From NORP110 sp051251595 (lineage in GTDB: Bacteria > Pseudomonadota > Alphaproteobacteria > Rhodobacterales > Rhodobacteraceae), in assembly GCA_051251595.1 (NCBI GenBank), contig JBPOFA010000004.1, positions 186,001-250,000 of the forward strand: a stretch of 64,000 nt of DNA, in the 5' to 3' direction. Under the pieces are notes generated by a model. It was not told the origin of the DNA. It was given only the letters and a program-made list of their open reading frames with translations, and made no database searches. Positions 36,520 to 44,341 of the stretch are shown here, piece after piece. Numbering within the stretch: the first letter of the stretch is position 1; every line of letters begins with the position of its first letter. The position numbers were made by a program, and so were the translations under genes.

Positions 36520-37728
36520 TTGTCCGGGTCTGCAATTGTCGCCGTAGGCATTGCAACAAGCGCGATGGCGGCAGATCCTGTGACGCTTAAGGTTTGGTCT
36601 GTGGACGGCGCAGACCGGGCGGGGATCGCTGATACTTTGTCCGCTGAATTTGACGAACAGAACGAAGACATCGTCATCGAATACCGGACCGTTCCGTTTG
36701 ATGAACTGGTGAACGAAACCTTGCGTGCTTATGCAACAGGAAAGGCCCCGGATATCGTTTCCTTCGATAACCCGGACTTCGCGCTGTTCTCATCACGCGG
36801 TGCCATGCTCGATATTACCGAAATGGCTGCAAAATCAGATATTATTGACCCAAGTGTGTATTTCGAAGGCCCGCTGAACTCTGTGATGTGGGACGGAAGA
36901 TTGTACGGTATTCCGGAATATACCGACACGATCGGTGTATTTTACAACAAAGACCTGTTTGCCAAAGCAGGGCTGACAGAGCCGCCCAAGACATGGGCTG
37001 AATTCGCAGACTACGCCAGCAAACTGACGGATCCGGATAACAATGTTTACGGTGCGACATTCTCTGCCCGCGCAGGGGAAGAAGGGACGTTTCAGTTCTT
37101 GCCTGTAATCCAGATGGCTGGTGGGTCGTACAGCAACGTGAACACTGAGGGCGCTGTTGCGGCTTTGGATCTATGGAAATCGATGATCGACAATGGCGAT
37201 GCTTCCCCGGATGTTCTGTCTATGGGGCAATGGGATGCGACCGGCACATTTAACGCAGGCAACGCCGCTATGGCCATTTCGGGCCCATGGGAAATCGACC
37301 GCATGGTTGAGGATGCCAAGTTTGAGTGGGGTGTCGGCCTGTTGCCAACACTGACCGAAGGTGGCGCGCGTTCTTCTGCTTTGGGTGGGTTTGATTGGGG
37401 CATCATGTCTACAACCAAACACCCCGAAGAAGCCTTCCGTGCGCTTGAATATTTCGCCTCTCAAGATTACCGGATGTTCGCTGAATTCGGAAACATTCCG
37501 CCACGTACGGATATCGAGCTGCCCGTCACTGGCATCGCATCCAAAGATGCGGCCCTAGAGGTGTTCCTTGAGCAGTTGAAATATGCGCAACCACGGGGTC
37601 CACACCCGGATTGGCAGAAGATTTCCAAGGCGATTTATGATGCGATGCAGGCTGCTTTGACGGGCCAGACATCGTCCAAGGATGCTTTGGATCAGGCCCA
37701 AAAGACGATCGAAGGCATCGTGAACTAA
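36520..37728 (+). CDS. ABC sugar-binding protein (CUT1, family 1) with a stop codon in the signal peptide
   Basis: A periplasmic sugar-binding protein of the MalE/UgpB class, about 400 residues, with a typical mature sequence after SAMA-ADPVTLKVWSVDG. A strong GGGAGGAAGCT site precedes ATG at 36496, but that frame reads MTFKKAG and then TAA at 36517-36519. The same frame continues at once as TTG-36520 into the hydrophobic core of a signal peptide. Either the gene is a nonsense mutant, the base is a sequencing error, or translation restarts at TTG giving a signal peptide without its lysines. The rest of the gene shows no damage. A hairpin follows the stop. Confidence 0.8.
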   Translation: MSGSAIVAVGIATSAMAADPVTLKVWSVDGADRAGIADTLSAEFDEQNEDIVIEYRTVPFDELVNETLRAYATGKAPDIVSFDNPDFALFSSRGAMLDITEMAAKSDIIDPSVYFEGPLNSVMWDGRLYGIPEYTDTIGVFYNKDLFAKAGLTEPPKTWAEFADYASKLTDPDNNVYGATFSARAGEEGTFQFLPVIQMAGGSYSNVNTEGAVAALDLWKSMIDNGDASPDVLSMGQWDATGTFNAGNAAMAISGPWEIDRMVEDAKFEWGVGLLPTLTEGGARSSALGGFDWGIMSTTKHPEEAFRALEYFASQDYRMFAEFGNIPPRTDIELPVTGIASKDAALEVFLEQLKYAQPRGPHPDWQKISKAIYDAMQAALTGQTSSKDALDQAQKTIEGIVN

Positions 37729-37742
37729 GCCAAAAAACAACC

Positions 37743-37771
37743 GTTCCGGCAGTCTGAAGGATTGCCGGAAC
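37743..37771 (+). promoter_or_regulatory. Stem-loop between sugar-binding protein and permease genes
   Basis: GTTCCGGCA at 37743-37751 pairs perfectly with TGCCGGAAC at 37763-37771 over an 11-base loop, without a T-run. It occupies the gap before the permease, the same position as the hairpin at 1246-1273 in the other importer, and probably tunes the ratio of binding protein to permease. Confidence 0.6.
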
Positions 37772-37793
37772 ATTTCGGGGCGGAGGGCAAATC

Positions 37794-38696
37794 GTGAGAA
37801 AATTCCTAAACAGTTTCAGGGATGGAATAGGGTTCGACATCGTGCTGGTCGGCGCAGCGATGCTGTTTCTGTTCACGATGTCCGGTCTGCCCTTGGCCTA
37901 TAATATCCTTATGAGCTTCCAACAGGTGGATATGTTCACTCTTGGTGAGTGGATCCGTCCATGGGCCGGGTTTGACAACTACGTCTCTGTTGTGAACGAA
38001 CCAGAGTTCTGGTTGGTGGTCAAAAATACGATCTTTTTCGTCTTTGGATCGATGGCAGGGCAATTTGTGCTGGGCTTTGCTTTGGCATTGTTTTTCCTGC
38101 AAAAATTCCCATTTGCGGCGACGATCCGCGGGCTGTTTCTGGTGTCCTGGGTGATGCCTGGCCTTGTTGTTGGCGCCATTTGGGGCTGGATCCTTGCCGG
38201 TGACTTTGGGGTGCTGAATTCCATCCTGACGAATTTGGGTGTCATCGACAGCAATATGTTTTGGAAGTCCGACCCAAAACTGGCCATTTGGGGCGTGACC
38301 ATCGCCAATATCTGGCTGGGCTTGGCGTTTAACATGCTGCTCTTGTCGGTCGGTCTGGCCGCCATTCCCCATGATTTATACGAAGCGGCGGAACTGGACG
38401 GTGCGAATGCCTTCTACCGGTTCTCGTCCATCACCTTGCCAATGATGCGGCCCACAATCGGGGCGGTTCTGGCGCTTGGTTTGATCGGGACGCTGCAACA
38501 GTTTGACCTGTTCCCCGCCATCACCGAAGGCGGCCCTGCGAACTCTTCCAACGTTGCGCAATACTGGGCCTGGCAGATGTCCTTCAAACTGTTCGACTTT
38601 GCACGCGGTGCAACGGTCTCGGTCATGATGTTCGTCTTCGTCTTCTTCGCGTCCATCGTTTACGTCCGATCCACACGGCATGAGGTGCGCGGATGA
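37794..38696 (+). CDS. ABC sugar transporter permease, CUT1 (MalF/UgpA-like)
   Basis: A 300-residue inner-membrane permease with six helices. The start is GTG with GGAGGG upstream. The first helix is LVGAAMLFLFTMSGLPLAYNI, and the EAA loop is visible as LYEAAELDGANAFYRFSSITLP, the docking site for the ATPase. It overlaps the second permease by four bases. With that protein it forms the translocation channel for the sugar delivered by the binding protein upstream. Confidence 0.94.
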   Translation: MRKFLNSFRDGIGFDIVLVGAAMLFLFTMSGLPLAYNILMSFQQVDMFTLGEWIRPWAGFDNYVSVVNEPEFWLVVKNTIFFVFGSMAGQFVLGFALALFFLQKFPFAATIRGLFLVSWVMPGLVVGAIWGWILAGDFGVLNSILTNLGVIDSNMFWKSDPKLAIWGVTIANIWLGLAFNMLLLSVGLAAIPHDLYEAAELDGANAFYRFSSITLPMMRPTIGAVLALGLIGTLQQFDLFPAITEGGPANSSNVAQYWAWQMSFKLFDFARGATVSVMMFVFVFFASIVYVRSTRHEVRG

Positions 38697-39520
38697 CCAA
38701 GAACTACACACCTTGGGGGCTGCTTTTTCTGGCCCTTGCCCTGGCTGCGGTCTATTTGTTCCCGCTTTATTGGATGTATGTCACGTCCCTCAAAACCGGG
38801 TCAGAGATCTTTGCCAACCCGCCAACCTTTTGGCCAAACGACCCGGCACCAGAGATCTATCCGGATGTCTGGGTGCGTCGGACCATGGCGCATTTCATGT
38901 GGAACTCGACCGTGATTGCAGCAGGTGTGACCGGGATCACCGTGCTGTTGGGCACGGGATGCGCCTATGTTCTGGCGCGTTATCGCAGCGGTTGGATCGA
39001 TGTGGGGCTGTTCCTGATCCTGATGCTTCAGGTGCTGCCGGCATCCGTTATGATCACGCCGCTTTATGTTGGGTTTAATCAGGTGGGCTTGCTTGATTAT
39101 CCGCGCTTTGCGGTGATCCTGGCCACGGCGGCCAAGGCCATGCCGTTTTACATCGTGCTGGTGCGCGCAACCTTTATGAACGTGCCGCGTGAACTGGAAG
39201 AGGCCTCTCTTGTGGATGGCAATTCACGGGTGGGCGCATTCTTTTTCATCGTGCTGCCCTTGGCCCGAAACGGGGTGCTTGTGCTCGCGATCCTGACATT
39301 CATGACGTCTTTCGGGGAATACATCTATTCCAAGTCGATCATCCAGGATCAGGCCTTTCAGCCCGCCAGTGTGGGACTCAGCGGATTTCTTGGGCCCAAT
39401 TCTTCGGACTGGAATTCGATCATGGCCTATGCGGCCATCTACGTCACACCGATCTTGGTGTTCTTTGTTATCCTTCAGCGACGCATCGTCGCTGGCCTAA
39501 CCTCTGGGGCCCTGAAATGA
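38693..39520 (+). CDS. ABC sugar transporter permease, CUT1 (MalG/UgpE-like)
   Basis: A 275-residue permease with six helices (first: GLLFLALALAAVYLFPLYW). The EAA loop is visible as PRELEEASLVDGNSRVGAFF. Length and sequence match the second permease of CUT1 importers. It overlaps the preceding permease by four bases and the following ATPase by four bases, so the importer genes are translationally coupled. Confidence 0.94.
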   Translation: MTKNYTPWGLLFLALALAAVYLFPLYWMYVTSLKTGSEIFANPPTFWPNDPAPEIYPDVWVRRTMAHFMWNSTVIAAGVTGITVLLGTGCAYVLARYRSGWIDVGLFLILMLQVLPASVMITPLYVGFNQVGLLDYPRFAVILATAAKAMPFYIVLVRATFMNVPRELEEASLVDGNSRVGAFFFIVLPLARNGVLVLAILTFMTSFGEYIYSKSIIQDQAFQPASVGLSGFLGPNSSDWNSIMAYAAIYVTPILVFFVILQRRIVAGLTSGALK

Positions 39521-40581
39521 CCAATCAAATCGAAATCATCGATCTGGACAAACATTACGGCACATTCCATGCGCTCAAGGGCATCAACCTTTCGATCAAA
39601 AAGGGCAGCTTTGTCGCCTTGGTCGGCCCGTCTGGTTGCGGTAAATCTACCTTGCTGCGCTCGATTGCAGGGCTTGAAAAGATCTCTTCCGGGACATTGG
39701 ATATCGCGGGCGACAACATGACAAATGTGCCGCCGCGCAAACGCGATGTTGCGATGGTTTTCCAATCTTACGCGTTGTACCCGCATATGACAGTGCGGGG
39801 GAACCTGACCTATTCACTGCGGTTCAAGAACACCAGCAAGGCCGATGCCAATGCCCGCGCTGATGAGGTGGCCAAGGTCATTGGTCTTCAAGACCTGATG
39901 GACCGCTATCCACGGGAACTTTCCGGTGGGCAACGTCAGCGGGTTGCCATGGGCCGTGCCATTGTGCGCAACCCCAAAGCGTTCTTGTTTGACGAGCCGT
40001 TGTCAAATCTTGATGCCGCGCTGCGTGTTCACATGCGCAAAGAAATTCGCGCGCTCCACGACCGTTTAAAAGCCACGTTTGTCTACGTCACGCATGACCA
40101 GATCGAGGCGATGACGATGGCCGATCATGTCGTTGTCATGCGCGATGGAATAATCGAACAACAGGGCGCACCATTGGAACTATATGACACGCCGGCCAAT
40201 CAATTTGTGGCTGGATTTATCGGCTCACCCGCGATGAATTTTGTTTCGGGCACAATTGGGCCAGATGGCAATACGGTTCAGTTGTCCATAGATGGCGCGG
40301 CGGTCTTGCCGCTTGCGCGGTCGCTGCAACCCGGTCGCGACGTGACCGTGGGTTTGCGGCCAGAGCACCTGAAACTGAACCAACAAGACCCGGGGATCCG
40401 GGTGCCTGTGTCCTTTGTGGAATCCACCGGCTCCACAACATTTTACACCGCTGGAACAGAACCAGAGCTGAATTTTGTCGCACAGGGCCGCGAAGACGTG
40501 GCCGCTGGCGACACTGTCGGGCTGCAAATCGATCCCGCCCACATCCATCTTTTCGATGCTGATTCAGGCGTAACTCTTTAG
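39517..40581 (+). CDS. ABC sugar transporter ATP-binding protein (UgpC/MsmX-like)
   Basis: A 354-residue CUT1 ATPase. Walker A is GPSGCGKST at residues 37-45, the Q-loop segment is MVFQSYALYPHMTV, the signature is LSGGQRQRVAMGRAIVR, and Walker B is FLFDEPLSNLDA. The C-terminal TOBE-type regulatory domain is present (VGLRPEHLKL). It is fully coupled to the second permease by overlap. Such ATPases can be shared among several importers in one cell. Confidence 0.95.
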   Translation: MTNQIEIIDLDKHYGTFHALKGINLSIKKGSFVALVGPSGCGKSTLLRSIAGLEKISSGTLDIAGDNMTNVPPRKRDVAMVFQSYALYPHMTVRGNLTYSLRFKNTSKADANARADEVAKVIGLQDLMDRYPRELSGGQRQRVAMGRAIVRNPKAFLFDEPLSNLDAALRVHMRKEIRALHDRLKATFVYVTHDQIEAMTMADHVVVMRDGIIEQQGAPLELYDTPANQFVAGFIGSPAMNFVSGTIGPDGNTVQLSIDGAAVLPLARSLQPGRDVTVGLRPEHLKLNQQDPGIRVPVSFVESTGSTTFYTAGTEPELNFVAQGREDVAAGDTVGLQIDPAHIHLFDADSGVTL

Positions 40582-40616
40582 ACTTTTCACCCCCCAAAAA
40601 ATGACAAGGGAACAAA

Positions 40617-42518
40617 ATGCGTAAGTACAAATCCGTCCCATTTTCAGAGGTCAGCATCACTGGTGCGTTCTGGAATGAGCGTTTGGAAACAGTCCTGACA
40701 AGGACGATTCCCAGTCAGCACAAGATGCTGAAAAAATGGGATATTTTGGATAGTATCAAGCTGCCCAAACCTGTCCCGCCGTTGACACAACCTCGTGCAA
40801 TGGACGGGTTTACCGTGCAGGTGTTCTGGGACAGCGATATCGGCAAATGGATAGAGGCTGCGTCATACGGGCTGAACCATCGTCGCGACGCAGAGATTGA
40901 GGCGCAGATCGAAAGCATCATCGACGATCTGGCTGCAGCTCAGGCCGAAGACGGTTACCTTAACTGTTGGTACCAACAGCGCGAACCTGAAAACCGCTGG
41001 ACCAACTTGCGCGACAATCATGAGATGTACAACGCCGGGCATCTTTTGGAAGGTGCCGTTGCCTATTACCACGCTACGGGCCGGGATCGGCTGTTGGGTA
41101 TTATGGAACGCAACATGGATCATATGGCGGCGATGTTCGGCACAGAACCGGGCAAACGGCGCGCCTATCCGGGACATCAGGAAATCGAATTGGCGCTGGT
41201 CCGGGCCTGGCATGCAACTGGCAAGCGAAAGTTCCTGGATCTTGCGAGCTACTTCATCGATGAGCGCGGGAACACGGACGGTGTCGAACATTACTATGAC
41301 ATAGAGGCCAAGGAACGGGGGGAAGACCCGGCGGAGTATCGTTTTGGCGGTTATGAATATTCCCAGTCCCACATCCCTGTGCGCCAACAGACCAAAGTTG
41401 TCGGTCACGCGGTACGCGCCATGTATATGTATGCGGCGATGGCGGATCTTGCGGCAGAACATGGCGACGACGCCCTGAAATCCGCATGTGAGGCGCTTTG
41501 GGGCGATGTCACAGAACGGCGCATGTATGTAACGGGTGGCTTTGGTCCTTCGGAAAAGAACGAAGGCTTTACCAAGGATTTCGATTTGCCGAATGACACG
41601 GCCTATGCGGAAACCTGTGCCTCTGTGGCTATGGTCTTTTGGGCGGCGCGGATGCTGAACCTTGATCTGGATGGCCAATATGCCGACATCCTGGAACTTG
41701 CGCTGTACAACAATTCACTTGCTGGCCTCAGCTGTGATGGAGAGCATTACTTTTACGACAACAAACTGGACAGCGACGGATCCCACCATCGTTGGGAATG
41801 GCATCCATGCCCCTGTTGCACCATGAATGTTGCGCGGCTGGTGGCCTCTGTTGCGGGATATTTCTTTGGCAGCTCTGACGATGAAATTGCCGTGCACCTT
41901 TACGGCGGGGCGGAAACCAAGCTGCCAGTGGCCGGTGGTCATGTCAGTTTGCGCGAAACCTCAAACTACCCTTGGGATGGCGCCATCAAGGTAGAGCTGG
42001 ATCCAGAAGGGACGTCGGAATTCACGTTGAGTCTGCGCATCCCTGCTTGGTGTGAGGGCGCGACAGCTTCGGTCAACGGGGAAAGCATCGAGGTGACACC
42101 GGAACGTGGCTATCTCAAAATTCGCCGAAACTGGGCCAAGGGCGATGTGGTCGAATTGAACCTGCCGATGGTTCCTGAACGCAGCTATGCCCACCCAGAT
42201 GTGCGTCATGACGCAGGGCGTGTCGCGCTACGGCGTGGACCATTGGTTTATTGCCTGGAACAACATGACAACGAAGCCCCAGTGAACCGCATCCGATTGC
42301 CCGCAAACGCAGAGCTGTCGGCCCGGTTTGATCCGGACTTGTTGGGCGGCATTGCCGTGATCGAAGGCCCCGCGCTTGCCGAAGATGGGGCTGCTTGGGG
42401 CAACGAGCTGTACCGCAAGGCACGGGCGAAAGACGTCTCTACGACGCTTACGGCTGTGCCGTATTACATTTGGTGCAATCGTGGTTCCAATCCGATGCAG
42501 GTTTGGGTCCAGGAATAA
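40617..42518 (+). CDS. GH127 beta-L-arabinofuranosidase-like glycoside hydrolase
   Basis: A 633-residue (alpha/alpha)6-barrel protein of the former DUF1680 family. The zinc and catalytic residues are present: Glu332 and Cys334 in YAETCAS, and Cys400-Cys401 in HPCPCCTMN, where one cysteine is the nucleophile. The order and spacing match Bifidobacterium HypBA1 (Glu338, Cys340, Cys417, Cys418 as I recall). An extra cysteine, Cys398, precedes the pair. No signal peptide is seen, so it acts on sugar brought in by the adjacent importer. Family activity is removal of beta-L-arabinofuranose, but related clades differ and the substrate here is unproven. Confidence 0.88.
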   Translation: MRKYKSVPFSEVSITGAFWNERLETVLTRTIPSQHKMLKKWDILDSIKLPKPVPPLTQPRAMDGFTVQVFWDSDIGKWIEAASYGLNHRRDAEIEAQIESIIDDLAAAQAEDGYLNCWYQQREPENRWTNLRDNHEMYNAGHLLEGAVAYYHATGRDRLLGIMERNMDHMAAMFGTEPGKRRAYPGHQEIELALVRAWHATGKRKFLDLASYFIDERGNTDGVEHYYDIEAKERGEDPAEYRFGGYEYSQSHIPVRQQTKVVGHAVRAMYMYAAMADLAAEHGDDALKSACEALWGDVTERRMYVTGGFGPSEKNEGFTKDFDLPNDTAYAETCASVAMVFWAARMLNLDLDGQYADILELALYNNSLAGLSCDGEHYFYDNKLDSDGSHHRWEWHPCPCCTMNVARLVASVAGYFFGSSDDEIAVHLYGGAETKLPVAGGHVSLRETSNYPWDGAIKVELDPEGTSEFTLSLRIPAWCEGATASVNGESIEVTPERGYLKIRRNWAKGDVVELNLPMVPERSYAHPDVRHDAGRVALRRGPLVYCLEQHDNEAPVNRIRLPANAELSARFDPDLLGGIAVIEGPALAEDGAAWGNELYRKARAKDVSTTLTAVPYYIWCNRGSNPMQVWVQE

Positions 42519-42537
42519 GCAATTCTCCCGTGAGTTT

Positions 42538-42572
42538 GGGTGGTGCAGATCGCAAATGCATCACCCATTCTT
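42538..42572 (+). terminator. Hairpin after the GH127 gene
   Basis: GGGTGGTGCA at 42538-42547 pairs with TGCATCACCC at 42557-42566 (ten pairs, one G-U) across a 9-base loop, followed by ATTCTT. It may reduce read-through into the following isomerase-like gene. Confidence 0.5.
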
Positions 42573-42638
42573 GCTTGGTCTGGCCGGTTTCACATAAGGT
42601 GATTTCAATGATGTGAATCTGCCGGTGTGGGGAAGAGA

Positions 42639-43469
42639 ATGAACAGGCCAGTTTTGCAATTCGGGTGCCAGACCTATTCGTGGGAAATGCTTGGGCCTGC
42701 GTGGCGGGGCGACCCGGATGATCTTGTTGCGGCGATTCATGCGGCCGGGTACTCAGGAATTGAAATCACAGATATCATGATCGGGCGCTACGCGGATCAG
42801 CCTCGCGCTTTTTCTGAACGTTTACAATCAGCTGGCTTAGATTTGGTGGCCTTTTCGATTGGTTCGGAAACAGGGTTCAGCGAAGTGGATGGTGTTCAGA
42901 ATGATCTGGAAAACTGCCGCCATTGGGTTGATTTTGCGGCCTATTTCCCCGGTGCTGTTTTGTCCTTGGGATCAGCAACCGCCATGGCAGAGGGGCAACG
43001 CGCCTCAAAGATTTCGGTTGCGGCCGACATCTACAACAAGGCCAGCGAAATTGCTGCTGCGTCGGGTGTTGCTGTGGCTGTTCATCCGTCGTCTCACATG
43101 GACACTTTGCTGTTTGATCGCGACGATTATGATCGTTTGTTTGAGCGGCTTGAGGCGGGCGTTGGCTGGGTCCCGGATACGGGGCATATTCTGCGTGGCG
43201 GACAGGATCTGGGCGATACGTTAGAAACCTATCTGGATCGTATCCGGTATGTGCATCTGAAAGACGTAGATGCAGAGGGCAGCTGGGCGATGCTTGGCGA
43301 GGGGGTCTGTGACATCAAAAAAACCATTGAAACCGTGGCGCGGGGCGCCCAATTCAACGGTTGGATTGTCGCAGAAGAGGAATCGCAGTCGGCGGTGAAC
43401 AATCCAGAACGCGCGATTTCAATTAACCTAAAAACGTTAAAGTCTGTCGCGAATTCTGAAATGCATTGA
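42639..43469 (+). CDS. Sugar phosphate isomerase/epimerase-like TIM-barrel protein 2
   Basis: A 276-residue xylose-isomerase-like TIM-barrel protein. Visible segments include the first strand (LQFGCQTYSWEM), a second with the likely metal ligand His in VAVHPSSHMD, DTGHILRGG, YVHLKDVDAEG and the final acid in GWIVAEEES. I chose the ATG at 42639 after GGGGAAG; a GTG at 42627 is possible. It is the second protein of this fold in the locus and is clearly different from the one at 34301. Inositol-type or keto-sugar isomerisation is likely, but no substrate can be assigned. Confidence 0.87.
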   Translation: MNRPVLQFGCQTYSWEMLGPAWRGDPDDLVAAIHAAGYSGIEITDIMIGRYADQPRAFSERLQSAGLDLVAFSIGSETGFSEVDGVQNDLENCRHWVDFAAYFPGAVLSLGSATAMAEGQRASKISVAADIYNKASEIAAASGVAVAVHPSSHMDTLLFDRDDYDRLFERLEAGVGWVPDTGHILRGGQDLGDTLETYLDRIRYVHLKDVDAEGSWAMLGEGVCDIKKTIETVARGAQFNGWIVAEEESQSAVNNPERAISINLKTLKSVANSEMH

Positions 43470-43520
43470 GCACTCTGCGCACTTTAATTTTTGCGTTTTT
43501 AGCCAATTGTAAACCAATCC

Positions 43521-43549
43521 CCGACATTTAATCATAAATGCCGGTTTTT
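43521..43549 (+). terminator. Rho-independent terminator after the sugar locus
   Basis: CCGACATTTA at 43521-43530 pairs with TAAATGCCGG at 43535-43544 (one mismatch, ATCA tetraloop), followed by TTTTTC. It ends the sugar operon before the lectin-like gene. Confidence 0.82.
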
Positions 43550-43650
43550 CTTTCTGTTTAAGTATTTCGCATGCCAAACACTGCCCTGGCGTCGCCTGCC
43601 AGCGAACAGCAGCCCAAAGCACGCCGAAATCACTAAACATGAGGAAAGTA

Positions 43651-44256
43651 ATGAAAAAATTATTGTTAACCAGTGCCGTTTCCGTATTTGGGCTGGCACA
43701 AACAGCTATGGCAACTCCGGTCCAGTGGACAGCTGCGTCTGGTGGGAACGACCATTGGTATGAAGTCGTCTGGAACAAGGGCGGTGAAATTTCATGGGAA
43801 CAAGCCAAAGCTGCAGCAGAAGCTTTGACCCATGGTGGGGTTGCTGGTCATCTGGTGTCGATCACCAGTGCGGCAGAGCAGGCCTTTGTCAACGGCGTTA
43901 ATCACGCTTTTGCTGCATCATCTTGGTACCAGCACGGATATTACGTGTCGGCATGGATTGGCGCCAATGACGTGAAAAGCGAAGGCAATTTTGAATGGAC
44001 GACGGGCGAAAGCTTTGCGTCATATTCAAACTTTGCCAGTGGTCAGCCCAACAATTTGGGCTGGCATGGCGGCCAAGACTACGCTCAAGGTTGGTGGTCT
44101 GGCGACAAATGGAACGACTGCGCCAATTGGTGTGGTGTCCACAAATATGTCGTTGAATACGATGTATCTGCTGTTCCGGTTCCAGCGTCCTTGCCATTGG
44201 CCGCTGCTGGTTTCGGTCTGATGGGTTGGGTTGGGCGTCGTCGTAAGCGCGCCTAA
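43651..44256 (+). CDS. Secreted C-type-lectin-like protein with VPLPA-CTERM sorting tail
   Basis: A 201-residue exported protein. It has a signal peptide at residues 1-21 (cleavage after AQTAMA), then a C-type lectin domain with the usual landmarks: ISWEQAKAAAEAL, GHLVSITSAAEQ, AWIGANDV, a QPNN motif at the calcium-binding position and KWNDC. The C-terminus carries VPVPASLPL, a hydrophobic helix and RRRKRA, a VPLPA-CTERM tail recognised by an exosortase in related bacteria. No exosortase gene is in this window. I chose the ATG at 43651 after GAGGAAAG. Sugar binding is a family property, not shown here. Confidence 0.88.
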   Translation: MKKLLLTSAVSVFGLAQTAMATPVQWTAASGGNDHWYEVVWNKGGEISWEQAKAAAEALTHGGVAGHLVSITSAAEQAFVNGVNHAFAASSWYQHGYYVSAWIGANDVKSEGNFEWTTGESFASYSNFASGQPNNLGWHGGQDYAQGWWSGDKWNDCANWCGVHKYVVEYDVSAVPVPASLPLAAAGFGLMGWVGRRRKRA

Positions 44257-44290
44257 TCTCTGATCTCGTAGATCAAAATAAAAAACTACG

Positions 44291-44325
44291 CCGCCCGGGT
44301 CCTTGGGATCCGGGCGGTTTCTTTT
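44291..44325. terminator. Bidirectional terminator between the lectin-like and acyl-ligase genes
   Basis: CCGCCCGGGTCC at 44291-44302 pairs with GGATCCGGGCGG at 44306-44317 (one wobble), loop TTG, followed by TTTCTTTT. On the other strand the stem is followed by CGTAGTTTTTTATTTT, so it serves both convergent genes. Confidence 0.9.
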
Positions 44326-44341
44326 GTCGACAGGGCAGGGG

